Of a stretch of 56,568 nucleotides of DNA, positions 30,202 to 42,800 are shown in pieces. The stretch is from Eimeria necatrix (taxonomy: Eukaryota > Apicomplexa > Conoidasida > Eucoccidiorida > Eimeriidae): the NCBI RefSeq assembly GCF_000499385.1, contig NW_013654861.1, positions 22,501 to 79,068 on the forward strand, given 5' to 3'. Both the position numbers and the translations under genes were made by a program. Below the pieces are notes generated by a model. The model was not told the DNA's origin and made no database searches. It worked only from the letters and a program-made list of their open reading frames with translations. Position 1 is the first letter of the stretch. Each line of letters starts with the position of its first letter.

Positions 30202-33200
30202 ATGGAGGTGAAGTCGAAGGCCCCCACACAGCTGCTCGACGTGTCTTTGTTGGAAGATGATGGCCCTCAGGTATGCATGAGCTGCAGCTGCTGCTGCGGC
30301 CTGAGCTGTGGCTGTTGCCGTCGTCGCAGCATTTGCAGCAGCTGCTGCATTCTGCTGCGCCTTCCGTTTGCTGTTTCAAGTTGTTGCTATTCTCGTGCTT
30401 GCTGCTGCTGCGTGCCTTCGCGGTCTACAGCTGTTGCTGTTAGCAGCAGAGATCCTTCCCGTGCTGCTGTTTGTGTTGTTGTTTCGGCTCATGCTGCCGC
30501 TGCTCTTGCTGCTGCTGTTTTTGCTGCTGCTGCTGCCCCATCAGGATGCAGGGGAAGGCAGCAATCAGATGCTGCTGATGCCCCGAAAACGCAAAGAAAA
30601 GAAATCTGGAAGTCTGGGGAATCAAAATGAGGCGCAGAAAGACACAAAGAAAGGCAGCAACAGGAAGCAGAGGAAGCTGAAGCAGCTGCTGGTGCGTCTG
30701 CTGCCTTGTGAAGGGCAGCATGGCCGAGTGACGTGGCAGCGTTTGTGGTTTGCTGCTGCTGCTCCTCCCGTGCTGCTGCTACCTGCTGTTGATGCTGCTG
30801 CAACGGTGCTGCTGCTGCTGCTGCTGCAGAAAAAGCATAAGGAAAGGGATGTCAGGGCTGCGCTGCACGAGGAGCTGCAGAAGTATGATATGAGAGCAGG
30901 CGAGTCCCGCATGAAGTGAAGCTGCAGCAGCAGCAACAAAGTAATGCTGCTGCTGGCGAGAGTGTCTGTGGAGAAGAAGCAGCAACTTCCGATCCTGCTT
31001 TTAAAAGAATTATATGTTCGAATTCGGGCATTTATATTATATTCTAAACAAGTTCTTCAGGATGTTAAAAATACAATTATATTAAGAAATCCCACTTGTT
31101 TTGCCCCTGTCCGCTGTTCGCTGCTGCAGTGCTGGAGCAGCAGGAGGGCGCCGCTGCAGCAGGAACTGATGTTGCAACAAAGGCAGCAGGCGCAGCGGGC
31201 GATGCTGCTGCAGCGGAGCCCACAGCGGCAGCTGCTGACAATGAACAGGCACAGCTAGCCAAGACAATGCTGCTGCTAGGTCGAGGCTCGCTGCTGACAG
31301 GAGTCAAGGGCCGCCGGCTGCAGAAGAAGGCCCGCAAGGCGCTGATGCTGCAGCAAGAGATGCAGCGGAGGCAGCAGCGGCTGCAGCAGCAGCGCCAGGA
31401 TACACAGCAGCAGCAGCAGAAGCAGCAAAATGAGGCGCGGAAACAGAGTTGTGACAACACGGGAGGAACGGAGCGCACGCAACAAGATAAAGAAAAGCAG
31501 CAAGAGAAGCAGCAGCACGAAGAAGTTTCTTCTGCTTACAGTGAGGCCAAAGAACGAGAGGGCGAAAGTTCCCAAGGGCCGGTTCAGCAGCAGCAGCAAC
31601 ATGAGAAGACGCAGCAACAGCAGCAGCAAAAGACTGGCACTGGGGCTGGGCAGCCGGGAGATGGTGGTTTGAGTAATGAGCTAGAAAACGACACGGCGTC
31701 CACTCCCAAGGGCCGGTTCAGCAGCAGCAGCAACATGAGAAGACGCAGCAACAGCAGCAGCAAAAGACTGGCACTGGGGCTGGGCAGCCGGGAGATGGTG
31801 GTTTGAGTAATGAGCTAGAAAACGACACGGCGTCCACTGCCGCCAGCAGCAGCAGCAGCAGCAGCAGCGGCGGCCAGAGCGCTGAGCGTATGGCGGCCTC
31901 TCTCGAAACAAAGCGCGCAGCTGCAGCGAATGCTGCAGCAGGTACTGCTTGCCGGGGGAATCGCAATCGCCTTCCGAGAATTTCCTACTCTCCGGAGGCA
32001 GCAGCAGCCTGTCTTCACCGCTCCCCTGAATTTGAACAGTCAAGAGCTGCCTTGCCTGCTGCTGAGGCAGAGGGGCGCGTGCTGTCTTTCCTGCTGCAGC
32101 AGGAACACCCCCTGGTAGAGGAGGCTGAGGAGTGCAGCAGCAGCTCCGACGAGGAGGCTCGCGCAGCGCAAACGGGGGCCGCAGCTGCAGCTGGTGGGGC
32201 TTCTAGAAGAAGAAAAAGGAAAAAGACTTTGGACCTCGCTGGCCGGCGCCACGCAGACATCCTCTGCATCTCGGGCGCAACGGGCTCGGGCAAAAGCACG
32301 CAAGTGAGCCCCCCAAAGCACACAGCTTTTCCTGGGGGCTTGTGGTGGCCGCAAAAGGGGCCGCTGTGTGGGTTTCAGAGGTTTAATAGACTATTGTTGG
32401 CCTTGTGATTCTGGGGTGCCCTAAATGGGCTTGCCTGTAGGTCAGCTGTGGGCGTCCAGGGGGCTCTTAGGGGAGCACACGCGTTAAGGGCGGATGCTAG
32501 GGCTTGTATACTATTTTTGCTTCATTTGAGCAGCTTCCGACCATTCACTTCTCATCATGTTCGGTTGCGTGCCTGTTGTGTGTCTCGTCGTTTGTTCAGA
32601 TCCCTCAATTCGTATTTGAGTCGGGAATTTGCTACCCTCAAATGCTCTTTTCAAAGAAGTGCGAGGCTGCTCTCCAGCTGCTGGAGGAACAGGCCAGCGC
32701 GGCGGAATCCGCCGTATCTCCTGCTTCAGCTGCCAATGCAGCTGCTGTTGCTGGCGGCGAGAATGAAGGCCCTGCAGCCGACGCACCAGTTTCAGCTGCA
32801 GCGGCAGCAGCAGCCGCCAAGCCTGGGTCGCTCTCAGTAGAGGCGACAAAGGAGGGAATCGTTGTAAAAAGACAAATGTCCGTTTGCATCACGCAGCCAC
32901 GGAGGGTTGCTGCTGTGTCCTTGGCCCGAAGAGTTGCTGAGGAGATGGGCTCTCCCGAGCTCGTAGGCTATCAGGTACGTCCTGAGTCACTACGTTGGTC
33001 TTTGTTCACATTTATATACCTGCTTTTACGTATCTGGGCCTCGACAAGGTTGTCTTTGCTTTTCATGATCTTCGATGTGCAAGTCATCTCGCCATGCGTT
33101 TCTGCCCGCTTACAAGCCTCCTGAGTCTGTGTCTCTACATTTTCATGCTTAACCCAGAGCCTTATTTCAAAGCAAGTGAAGGATCGCGAGTTCATTGTAC

Positions 33201-36200
33201 GACTTCCCCTGAAACATCGGCAAAGGAATATATATATGGAGCTCCCAGAAATGGCGCCTGGCAATCATTTGTGTGTTTACTTGCTTTATTTTATACAAGT
33301 TCTGTCGCTTCCTCAGGTGCGCCATGACAGACACAATGTTGGCCCTCACTGCCGTCTCAAGTTTGCAACTGACGGGATTCTCTTGAGAGAAATACAGGAT
33401 GACTTCCTCCTGAGGTAAAGTGCACTGTGACCTCAACATTCTGCAGGAATGCCCCGCAGTGGCATTGTGCCCATTCCCATTAATAATAATCTGCGGGGTT
33501 TTGTATAACCCGCGGAGCCTAAAAGTGCCCCTGGGCCAAAGGCGCCTCTTCTAGCTTCTCCTTTCCTGATATTCTTGAGGGCAGGGTTCCATGCGGGCAA
33601 TCAGCTTAGCGAGGAGGCCCTGGTGGGTTTCAGATAGAGGGGGGTCTTCCTTTGAGCATGCCGTTAGTCCTGATGGTGGGGCTGCTAGCTTGCGTGTGCA
33701 GATCTTGTCTCTAAAGCCTCATGCTACCTAGGCGCCGGTAGTCTTGTGTGTTTTTTTTAGTTTTATTGCTGCTGATGCTGCTTTTGGGTTTACAGGAAGT
33801 ACTGTTGCATCATCGTGGACGAAGCCCACGAGAGGAGCATCAATGTGGACTTGTTACTAGGGCTTGTGTCCCGAGTTGTTGTGATGAGAAGGGAAAGGTT
33901 TGAAAAAGGCAAAGACACCCTGCCGCCACTCAAGTCAGCTCGCGCACAAACATCTTAAAAATGAAAAACATGCAGCAAAAAGGCTGCATTTGATCGTTTT
34001 AGTCTTTGCTGCGTCTTCGTTGTTCTACTCCTTTATGTGCCGCGAGCATATCTGTGTGTCCGCACTGTTGCTCGTTTGGAAGCCGTTTCTACTCCCGTGA
34101 TTAGCTTTTCTTTTATTCTTTAAAAGTCCATGGATTCGGATTGCCGGTGGAGTGTCCCTGCGTGCGGGTTCTTCTTGTTGGGTTGCAGGGTGCTTGTGAT
34201 GTCTGCTACTTTGAAAGCTACGGATTTTACCGAAAATTCCCATTTGTTTACTCCGCCTCCGGCACTTTTGCACCTCGAGAGCCGAACATTCGAGGTCCGC
34301 GTGCACTTCAGCAAAAAGACACCTGACCACTACGTCGACGCTGCAGTTAAAAAGGCTCTGCAAATACACACGTAAGCCAAGTTCTTCTTTTCTGCAAAAG
34401 AATTTCGATCGAAATCTGCAGCTTCCCCAGGAATTCACCTGAAATCTCCTTTCCGCTTTTCGTGGGAGCTGCTCGCGTTGCTTCATGCGACCGCCAGTTG
34501 CCTGTGAAACTAATGCCTTCCCTGAATATGGTTCATAGAACATTCTGGCCGGCATTTAGGGCTCATGTACGCCAATACATTGCGCTTTCCTTGGCGTCCG
34601 GAAAGGTCGGAGCAGAGACGCGGTATTCCGTTTCGACTGAGGGATTCGATCTTTTCAAGTTGAGTGGAGTGTGTGCAGCCGACTCCCTGCGGGCTCTGTT
34701 CTTGTTTTCTTAACGGGGAGAGCGGAAGTCCTGGAGGCAGTGCGTCAGCTGCAAGAATGGCAGAAACGGCGAGATAAGCGTCTCCAGGCCTCTGCTGCCT
34801 TTGCTGCGGCTGCTGCTACTGAAAGTGACGGTGATGAAGCTAGTGATGTGATGGCGTCTGAGTCGGACTTCCTGCTGTCAGATCAAAGCGAAGACGAACC
34901 GTTGCCTCTCGAGGAAGCGAAACCACCAGATTCTGACAGCGAAGTGTCTGTACACTCCGATGACAGCTTCAGCTCTCGGAGCAGCCAAAGACGCCGCCAA
35001 AAACTGAAGCTGCCAAACCACCTACTGCAGCTTTCCCTTGCTAGCGATGCAGAAGAAAGTGATGGGCCCCAAAACGAAATCAAGGAGGCGGAAGAGGAGG
35101 TCTTGAAAACAGTTTTATCTACCCCACACATTTCTTCGTCTGCAAATGAGAGACAGGTGGCCCCCTGTGAAGCAACGCGCTCTCATGGAGACAGTTCATC
35201 AAAGTCTCACGGGGCTTCGAACGTTCTACAGGCAACTAAGACTGAGGGCGCGGTGTCCAGACAGGGTAAAGTAAAACGTAGGAAAGTCGGCGAGCCTTCT
35301 AAATCTCCAGAAGAGGCAACAAACGTCTCTCTGGCGGTGCCAGAGGCTTCGTCAAAGCCACCACAGCCCCTTCAGAGGGCAGCTGAGGCTGGAATTGAAA
35401 CATTTGACTCGCCGGACACTTCAAAGCGTCGAGTTCGCAAAACTGTCTCTGCCGGAGGCTGGCTGGGCGCAGGTGTGCAAGTGCGGAAGAAGCCGCCAGA
35501 TAACGAGAAAAGCCAGGATGAAAGCAGCTCTGGCGCTGTTCCAGGAAAAGATGAAAGTGTCCAGGAACCTCCAGCTAGCTCGCAAGAAGAGACAGTTGTG
35601 CCCAGGCTCACTGCCATTCCACTATACGCCACCTTGCCTGGGGAGCTGCAGCGCCTCGCCTTCGAGCCCCCATCACCGGACGAGCGGCGCATCATCGTCG
35701 CTACAAATGTTGCGGAGACGTCTTTAACTTTGCCAAACGTGCGGTGAGCTCTTTTAGGACTATCTGAATCAATACCGAATGCGTTAGGCGATTATGCATG
35801 TTGTTTTTTAATTGATTGTTAGCTCCTGCTGGAGTTTATGCGTCAGACGTGCCTTTACAGCGGAAACAAGCTCCACGCATATTTGAACTGTGGCTCCACA
35901 CGCTGCTGTGGAGTGTATATTTGCATTGTGTGCAGCTACGTTGTTGACTCGGGGAGAGAGAAAAGAAGAGTGTTCGCCACGGGGTCAGAGTGTTTTTCGT
36001 ACTTCACTGTTACCCTGACCTCTCAGGCTGCAGCGCAGCAACGGGCGGGTCGGGCTGGCCGTGTAGGCGCTGGCGTGTGTTATAGGCTGTATTCATCAGC
36101 CGTATACGAGCACGAAATGGAGCGTTATCCACCTCCGCAAATTCACACGGTGCCCCTTGATCACCTCCTATTGTTCATGGCTGCACTTGGTAGGTGTTCT

Positions 36201-39200
36201 AGTGCCTCCATTGCGTCCTCTATCTTTCCAAGTTTTCAGCTAGTTTCCTGGGGCTACTGTTTTTCATTAACAGCTAACCATATTTAAGGGTTTGCGGTGT
36301 GATTTGCTCAGGCATTCCACGGCCCTCAGCCTTCCCGTTTCCTTCTCCACCCCCAGCGGCTGCTCTTGAGAGTGCGCGACGCCGCCTGGTAGCCCTCGGT
36401 GCACTGCAGCCTAAGGGATCTGAACAGAAGCAGAAGCATCACCAAAAGAGCATGCGCGAGCCTGAAGTCTGCTGCACAGCTCTCGGCCGCCGCATGAGTG
36501 AACTGCCGATACCTCCACGCTTTGCCAAGATCCTTCTTTTGGCTTGCTCTCGGTAACTTGTCCACCTCTTTCCCTTTTTTCACTCGCTTTTTCTTGCGCC
36601 CTTCCCTTTATCATGTGTCGTCCTTGTATTCGAAGGCTTAATTATTGGTTGCTTACAGAATCCGTGAGACGACATTTCGCAAGCCATATTTTATTGCTTA
36701 GCCGCATAAGATTTAGGAGTACGTGCATTTCTTCTTGTGCCCCTGCGTTTTTGTTTGTGTGCATTCGTGCGTGCTTACGCATGCTTGTAAGAATGTAAAT
36801 TTGCAGGTGCACAAATATCCGCAATATATACACGTACATACATAGGCGCATGTGTCTATATATGTGTATATGCATCTCCGTATTCCCGTTCGGTTTCGAA
36901 TGTGTACACTTCCATGACGCGACTGTGTGCATGCTTATCCTAAAGGACTTGCCTAGATGCTCGTGTGCGTTTTTGCTTCCGTTCCCACAAGGGCGTGCTC
37001 AACATGTCGCTCTGCTTCTAGACGAATGCTCACCTATATGTTAGCCATTGCATCATGTTCCTATCTTTGCGCTTGATCTTTTGCAAACGCGAATGGGCTG
37101 TTCTTGTGAGTTGTCTTGCAGTCACAAGGAACACGGGCCTGAGTTTGTGGCTGTAGCTTGCTACCTTGTTGCGGCTCTCTCTGTGGGCGAGCTGCTGCCC
37201 TCTTTACCGCCGCAAAGCCGCATTGCAGACATTGGAGAGGGAGACGCAGCAGGGAACCGCATTCGCCCTCCTCGGAGGCCTTGGGAAGAACAAGACAGCG
37301 ACATAGACGCCTATGTCTGGTTGTGTGGAGCTTATAGCCATGCGAGAAGCCCCGTTGGTTTCTGCAAGTCCTACGGTCTGGACCCGTCGAGGTTTGCAGA
37401 GGTCGGGGCACTAGCGGCCCAGCTGGCCCAGCTAATGCGTGTTCTGCTGCAGCAGGCACGTCAAGGCCAGGAATCACTGGAAGCTGCAGAGCCACAGCAG
37501 GAGGCTCCCGCGGATGATCTTCAGGCCTTGAAGGCGCCTTTGCGACTGGCAATACCCACAGCTGAAGCGAAAAGATGCCTACAGCAGTGCGTTGTTCAAG
37601 GTCTAATCGACCATGTGGCAGTGTGGCAAGATCCTCCTCGTCTGCCCCCGGACGCAACCCCAGAGCAACGTGCAGCAAACCGCGGGGGCTACCGCTGTGC
37701 GGAACTGAAGGGGCAACTAGCGCTGGTTCACTCTGCATCCAACATCCTGCACGTCTCGTGAGTCAATTGTACATGCATCATTTTTTCCCTTTTCCGTTCG
37801 CGTTGAACATCTTTGGAGTCACGCTAAAGGTGGGGCAACAAGGGGAGCCAAGTGCTTCTGATGAACATTTGAGGAGGCGCGTACGATCTTGTGTGTCTGA
37901 CATGCCACGCTGCATGGTTGCAACATCGAGCAGATTGGAGTTAGCTGTGCAAAAGGTTCGGGCTGTGGGGTTTGGTGTTTCCTGCGTCCGGCTTTGCCTC
38001 AGCCCGCGTCCTAAGCTCTTAGTGTACAACCAGCTAATTCACGAAGGTCGTGCAGTACTGCAAATATGCCACCCACTCCATGATACGGAACTAAGCACAA
38101 GCGACAGCCCCTTGATACACCATACCTTTCTGCAGCTGCCGGCTCCAGCGTAAGTTCCCCTAGATTGCGCAGATCGTGACACAAGAGTAGACTCAAAAAT
38201 CTGAGCCCCTGCTGTGTTTTCTATAAGACTGTAACAGTTATGGAGATATTTGGGCGCCCTGGAGTGATCGATGGCTCCTGTTGAAACAGAGGAAGCCGTC
38301 AGCATATTCAATTCTAAATAGTTTGTTGACCTTTTTTGATGCGTGCATTGGATTCCTCAGGTATGATTCACGGCGTGACGCAGTTATGGGGTGGTCTAGG
38401 CCGGTCTACAGCCCCCTACAGTTGCCGTTACCGGCAGTGGAACGGCCTCTGCTTCGCACGAAGAGTGGTCAAAATGTTGCCATTTCTCCCCAGGAGCAGC
38501 AACATCAACTCTACGAGTGCTTCGCTTCAGCGCTTATTGCGGGCAGGGTCATGCCACGGCTCAAGAGGTTCGCCTCAGCCTTGTGTGTTACCCCAGAGGG
38601 GATGCTTGCGGGCAGTCGTTCCGGCACTTTCGCCGTGCGAGCGTTTGTAACGGAGCTGGCAAAGAAAGATATTGCCTCAAGGTGAGTGTGCCATTTTGAA
38701 TGGTCATGCATCTGTCCCCACGTATTTCTGTTTGCCCTCATCTCCCAGGCTTCATAAGTGAAGAAATTGTCTTCATGCAGCAGGTTCCTGTAGCACTGCA
38801 TGCGCCTTTCGGTCGTTCTGCCCGCCCGCCCGCGTTCTTTGCTGTTTAAGTCCCGCTCGGTGTAAATGGGGCAAATGAACTTCTGCAGTAGCCCGCACCT
38901 CCACCTGCGGCTTGGGCACTAAGGCTTTAGCTAGCTGGTTAAGTCATTAAGCTGGCAAATTACTCACGGTCGCTGGTACACACTTCCTGTTGCGAGGCTT
39001 GGCCCAGTCCTCACGCACATTAGGCAGGCTGCTCGCCTGATACCCAACAGTTTACGGCGGCTGCAGTGTAGCGTGCAGGTTTGAGTCTCGAAGGCCAAAT
39101 GCCTTGTCTTTGTTCCAGTGCGTGCTGGCCTCCGCTTGTTTGGGGTGCTGCAGGGCTGAGCTGGTGAAATTGTGGAAGGCAGAACCGAAATATCTACTTG

Positions 39201-39277
39201 GAGAATACATTGCACTGTTGCGTTCCTACAACTATGAAACGCTACAGGACGTGCGAGATATGTGGCCCCCAATCTGA
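30202..39277 (+). CDS. DHX37: DHX37/Dhr1 (Ecm16)-type DEAH-box RNA helicase
   Basis: This is a nucleolar helicase expected to release U3 snoRNA during 18S rRNA maturation. Exons: 30202-30270, 30545-30691, 30830-about 30899, 31130-32303, 32600-32974, 33317-33414, 33796-33933, 34189-34371, 34679-35743, 35936-36189, 36312-36552, 37122-37757, 38003-38149, 38361-38681, 39154-39277 (TGA). Motifs in order: a basic N-terminus, GATGSGKSTQ (Walker A), TQPRRVAA, VDEAHERS, MSATLKATDF, VLVFLTGRAEV, TNVAETSL, QQRAGRAGR, then winged-helix/ratchet and OB-fold regions and a conserved end (EYIALLRSYNYETLQDVRDM). A long acidic insert between VLVFLTGRAEV and IPLYATLPGEL is typical of this subfamily. The start is ATG 30202, followed by a perfect-phase GTATGC donor. 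The third donor would be GC-AG. A 134-bp duplication at 31571-31838 breaks the frame in the fourth exon. Confidence 0.88.
31571..31838 (+). repeat. 134-bp tandem duplication in helicase exon 4
   Basis: Copy 1 is 31571-31704 and copy 2 is 31705-31838. They appear identical by eye. The copy contains a CAG-rich stretch and the sequence coding GAGQPGDGG and SNELENDTAST. 134 is not a multiple of three, so reading through both copies shifts frame and meets a TGA. With a single copy the frame would run unbroken into the Walker A region. It is either a collapse/expansion error in assembly or a recent disabling duplication. Confidence 0.92.
32160..34200. other. Boundary between repeat-rich and repeat-poor DNA
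   Basis: CAG/CTG runs are dense from 1 to about 32.2 kb and then almost stop. Downstream exons have ordinary composition and introns are AT-richer with no triplet runs. Isolated CAG runs reappear only at about 45.48-45.53 kb (TRAP1 poly-Gln) and about 49.96 kb. The switch falls inside the helicase gene. Confidence 0.75.
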
Positions 39278-39869
39278 CTGATATATGCTCTTGCCCATTC
39301 GAAGTTCCGTACTTAGAAACAAATAAATAATATCCAATGTCCCTAATGTTGTTTTTTTCATTGGCGATGACCAACAGAGTAAAGTCAACTATTCATGGAA
39401 AAAGTTAAACGTAAAGCTTCGGGTGTCCGACGTCGTTGTCGTCGACCTTGGAGGGATTCGTTAGCAAGGTGCAGGTCGCGCGAAACGATCTCGAGGAATT
39501 ATCGACGTGCGAAACATGCCAAACTTTGTGCACAGCAGTCACATGGAAGTCTTCGTGGAAGCGGATATGTCTCCAGAAAGTGTCTCGTAGACACCGCACC
39601 TTACTTCATACGATTCGCCTTGCTTTCTGCTACGTATCTGTACTTCAAACTGATATATTCACACAACACAATTGACTGTGACATGAACAGGTCCAAGCGC
39701 ACCGAAGCTCATCCATCCACACATTCTACGCAGCTGAATACAGTAGAGCACATTAGTATTGCTGCGACTGTGGCCAACTGTCGTGACCCCAAGGAATACA
39801 CTGTAAACCGTAAGGCCGAAACCCGGACTTTGGAGCATCTGCCTACTGCAGAGATAATTCTTCGCAGAT
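39278..39869. other. Convergent 3' intergenic gap between helicase and TRAP1
   Basis: The 592 bp between two stop codons facing each other carries both 3' untranslated regions. No conserved element is visible. Short open frames on both strands here are overlaps without family resemblance. Confidence 0.55.
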
Positions 39870-42800
39870 TCAGGCCTTTGCAGTCTCTGAAGTTTCTGCC
39901 TTCTCGGCTTTTGCTGCTGCCTCCCCAGACGGCGAAGCAGGCTGGGACGCTCCCCCTGCGTGATGGTAGGCGTATTGCGCCGTGAGAGACAGCAGCTTGT
40001 TTAGCCGTCCCACCATAGTCTTCGGCTCTTCCATGATCCCCGCAGCGACGCACGCGTTGTCGTATAGCTGCTCTACCAGCAACTGAATGAACACACAGTA
40101 ACCGATACCATAGAATAGCGCACTCAATGTATATTCATGCAGTTCCTGCATCACTACTTTAGACGGCAAGTGCAAAATAGGAATGTGCAAATATGTCAGC
40201 AGTATCCACCACACTACCCAGGAAGAAGTGTGCCAGGTTATCCTTGTCTGGAGTATGGAACAGCAACTCGGTCCTCAGGAGGCAGTCCCCTCGTCTCCCT
40301 ACCTTGGCCACATCTGGGTTAGAAGTACGAAGGTGGTAGAGAGAGGTTATTAATTCGTGTGAAGGGTTCAGCTCAAGAGTTGCAGGGAGGCTCGCAAGAT
40401 CTGGGGAACAAAAGCAAACAACAGACACAAAGCAACCCTCGAGTACTTTGAAAAAAGCTCCACATCAAAAATCTATTGAACTGCCACCCCTAATATTTCT
40501 TGTTTTCCTGAAAACGAAGCTGACAAATAGCTGCCTCAGGCCTGCATTCCACTCACTGAGCTGTGCTTCTGGAGCTCCCTGCAAGGTGGCCTTCATCATC
40601 CGCCTCAAAGTTGAGGAAAGAAAGCCAGACACAACTGCCGGAGAAGACAAAAGGCGGTCGGAGAATTTGACGGCAGTTACTCTGGAGGCCAATGTTTCCT
40701 GGATGGCAATAAAACAGAGCAAAAGATGTTGTATCATTCCTTTCTACAAGCAGCTGCAACTTCAAACATAGCTTAGAGTGTGCATGTTCTTTCTTCGGCT
40801 GCTTAATTTTTCTTTCGCCCTGAGAAATAATGTACCTTGACAAATGTTGCAAGTTCAGTCTGCTGCTCTCCCACTAGCTTGGGCTTCGCCTCTTTTTCCT
40901 TTGCTGTTTTCTCATCCTCTTCGTCGGCTGTCTCCGCCTCTGCGTCTTCCCCAGGGGAGTCAACGGCAACCAGCCGCTTCTCCTTGTACTCCTGAGCAGC
41001 CCCAAAGCCGCAGGTACACTCACGCTTACGTTGCAGACACAAAACCGTTCAATTAACACCATCCTCAAAACAAACCCGACTTGAGAATAAGCCTCACTAA
41101 GACTAGAAAGGGCAGGTGCAGGAGTTAACTGGAAGGCAACGTATTAACACGAAGGCGCTCTAAAAGTAGGCGAATGCGGCGAGGACCTACTGAAAGATTC
41201 ATTACGAGAAACTCGTCAATGTCTGCCGTCATCAAAAGAACTGGCCGGCCTTTCGCGACGTACTGCTCCATGTCACGCTTACGTTGCAGACACAAAACCG
41301 TTCAATTAACACCATCCTCAAAACAAACCCGACTTGAGAATAAGCCTCACTAAGACTTGGAAAGGGCAGGTGCAGGAGTTAACTGGAAGGCAACGTATTA
41401 ACACGAAGGCGCTCTAAAAGTAGGCGAATGCGGCGAGGACCTACTGAAAGATTCATTACGAGAAACTCGTCAATGTCTGCCGTCATCAAAAGAACTGGCC
41501 GGCCTTTCGCGACGTACTGCTCCATGTAGGGAGAAGAGAGGGCAGTCTGTGTGGCAGCGCAAAAATGACACATTCCCCTGGTGCCAAGTCGTCAACGCTT
41601 AGTAGGTAGGTCCTGTTCTTTGGTATATGCAAACAAATGCTGCCTAGAGATCTCAGCGGAGACACTCAGAGAGACAATCCAGCATTTTCAAATTCCATAC
41701 CGTCCTGTCTGAGCAGCAATAATAGTAGATATTCTTCTGCTTGGCGGGCATTTTTTCAAGATACTCGTCAAAGGTAATCATTTTTCCAGCATCCTCAGAA
41801 GAACACTCAAACCTGCAGGACAGCCATCAAGTCCTTGTAGTGCGACAATTAGGAAATGCGGCTTGCAAACAAGAAAATATGTAAATCCAGCGGAAAAAAG
41901 CTACAAAAGCACCAGCTGATCAGGGGCGAGGAAATCACGGAAACGAAAGAGTAACAGCTTTAAAATGGTACATCATAAAAGCACATAAGGGCAACCTGAA
42001 GGCAATGCGGGTACACGGACAGACGGCAATGCACACACAAGACAGCAGAACAAAGGGGCTTAACAGTACACTGGCACAACACGAGCGCTCACAGGAGATA
42101 AGCGTTCGCAGGGAGAGGCACGGACATAGAAGCAAGCCAACAAGATGAGCCACCTCATCCAAGATAACCCAAGACATACCGAAGAAGGGGCAAAAGCATA
42201 TCCTTGTACACGCTGCCATTGTGTGCATCCTCCAGAACCCCTTCTTTTATATTTTGAGAGTACTTCTGGTAAAATTGACGGTATTTTTCTGGATCCGATT
42301 TCATCTGATTCACACAAACCAGAGTGCAAATGGACGAAATTGAAAATATTAGGCAGCGCTCCTTGAGCACGCCGAAAATACAGCGAACACAAAATGTAGC
42401 TTATGCGAGCCATTTTCCGCAATTCTGGGTACTACATGTCCCCATCCAGGCGCCTCCAAAGGGTCACATGTACGAATCCCCACGAAGAAACCCTTTCAGA
42501 TGCCAGCTTGCAATTACCTTCGAGCCCCTTTTGTGTGACTCTCTAGACGGAATCACAAGGCATTTTGATGTGAGTTAAATTCTGAATAATACTCCGCTTA
42601 CTTGGTCGTTGAGGAACTTCAGAATACGCTTAACAATTACTGTGGAAAGCTTTCGTTGAAGGACGGAGTCTTGCATGTGCTCTCTGCTAACATTGAGAGG
42701 CAGGTCTTCGCAGTCAACGATACCACGGAGGAACCAAAGCCACTTGGGTAGAAGATCTGTTGCGCTTTTTTTAACCAAGACGCGACGTGACAACAAAGAC

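Larger units (their letters stand above)
1..32160. repeat. Repeat-rich segment dominated by CAG/CTG triplets
   Basis: CAG on one strand and CTG on the other recur every few hundred bases over 32 kb, in exons, introns and flanks, in uninterrupted runs of up to about 16 triplets. In the HECT gene most runs have CAG on the sense strand (Gln, Ala or Ser by frame). In the TLC/helicase part they switch with gene direction. The minus-sense exceptions lie at 3' splice sites, where the sense reads (CTG)nCAG. Confidence 0.9.

Noticed and set aside
1..32160. Regular short repeats that might be mistaken for CRISPR arrays
   Set aside because: Units are contiguous triplets, 7-mers or 12-mers without unique spacers, in an intron-bearing eukaryotic locus.
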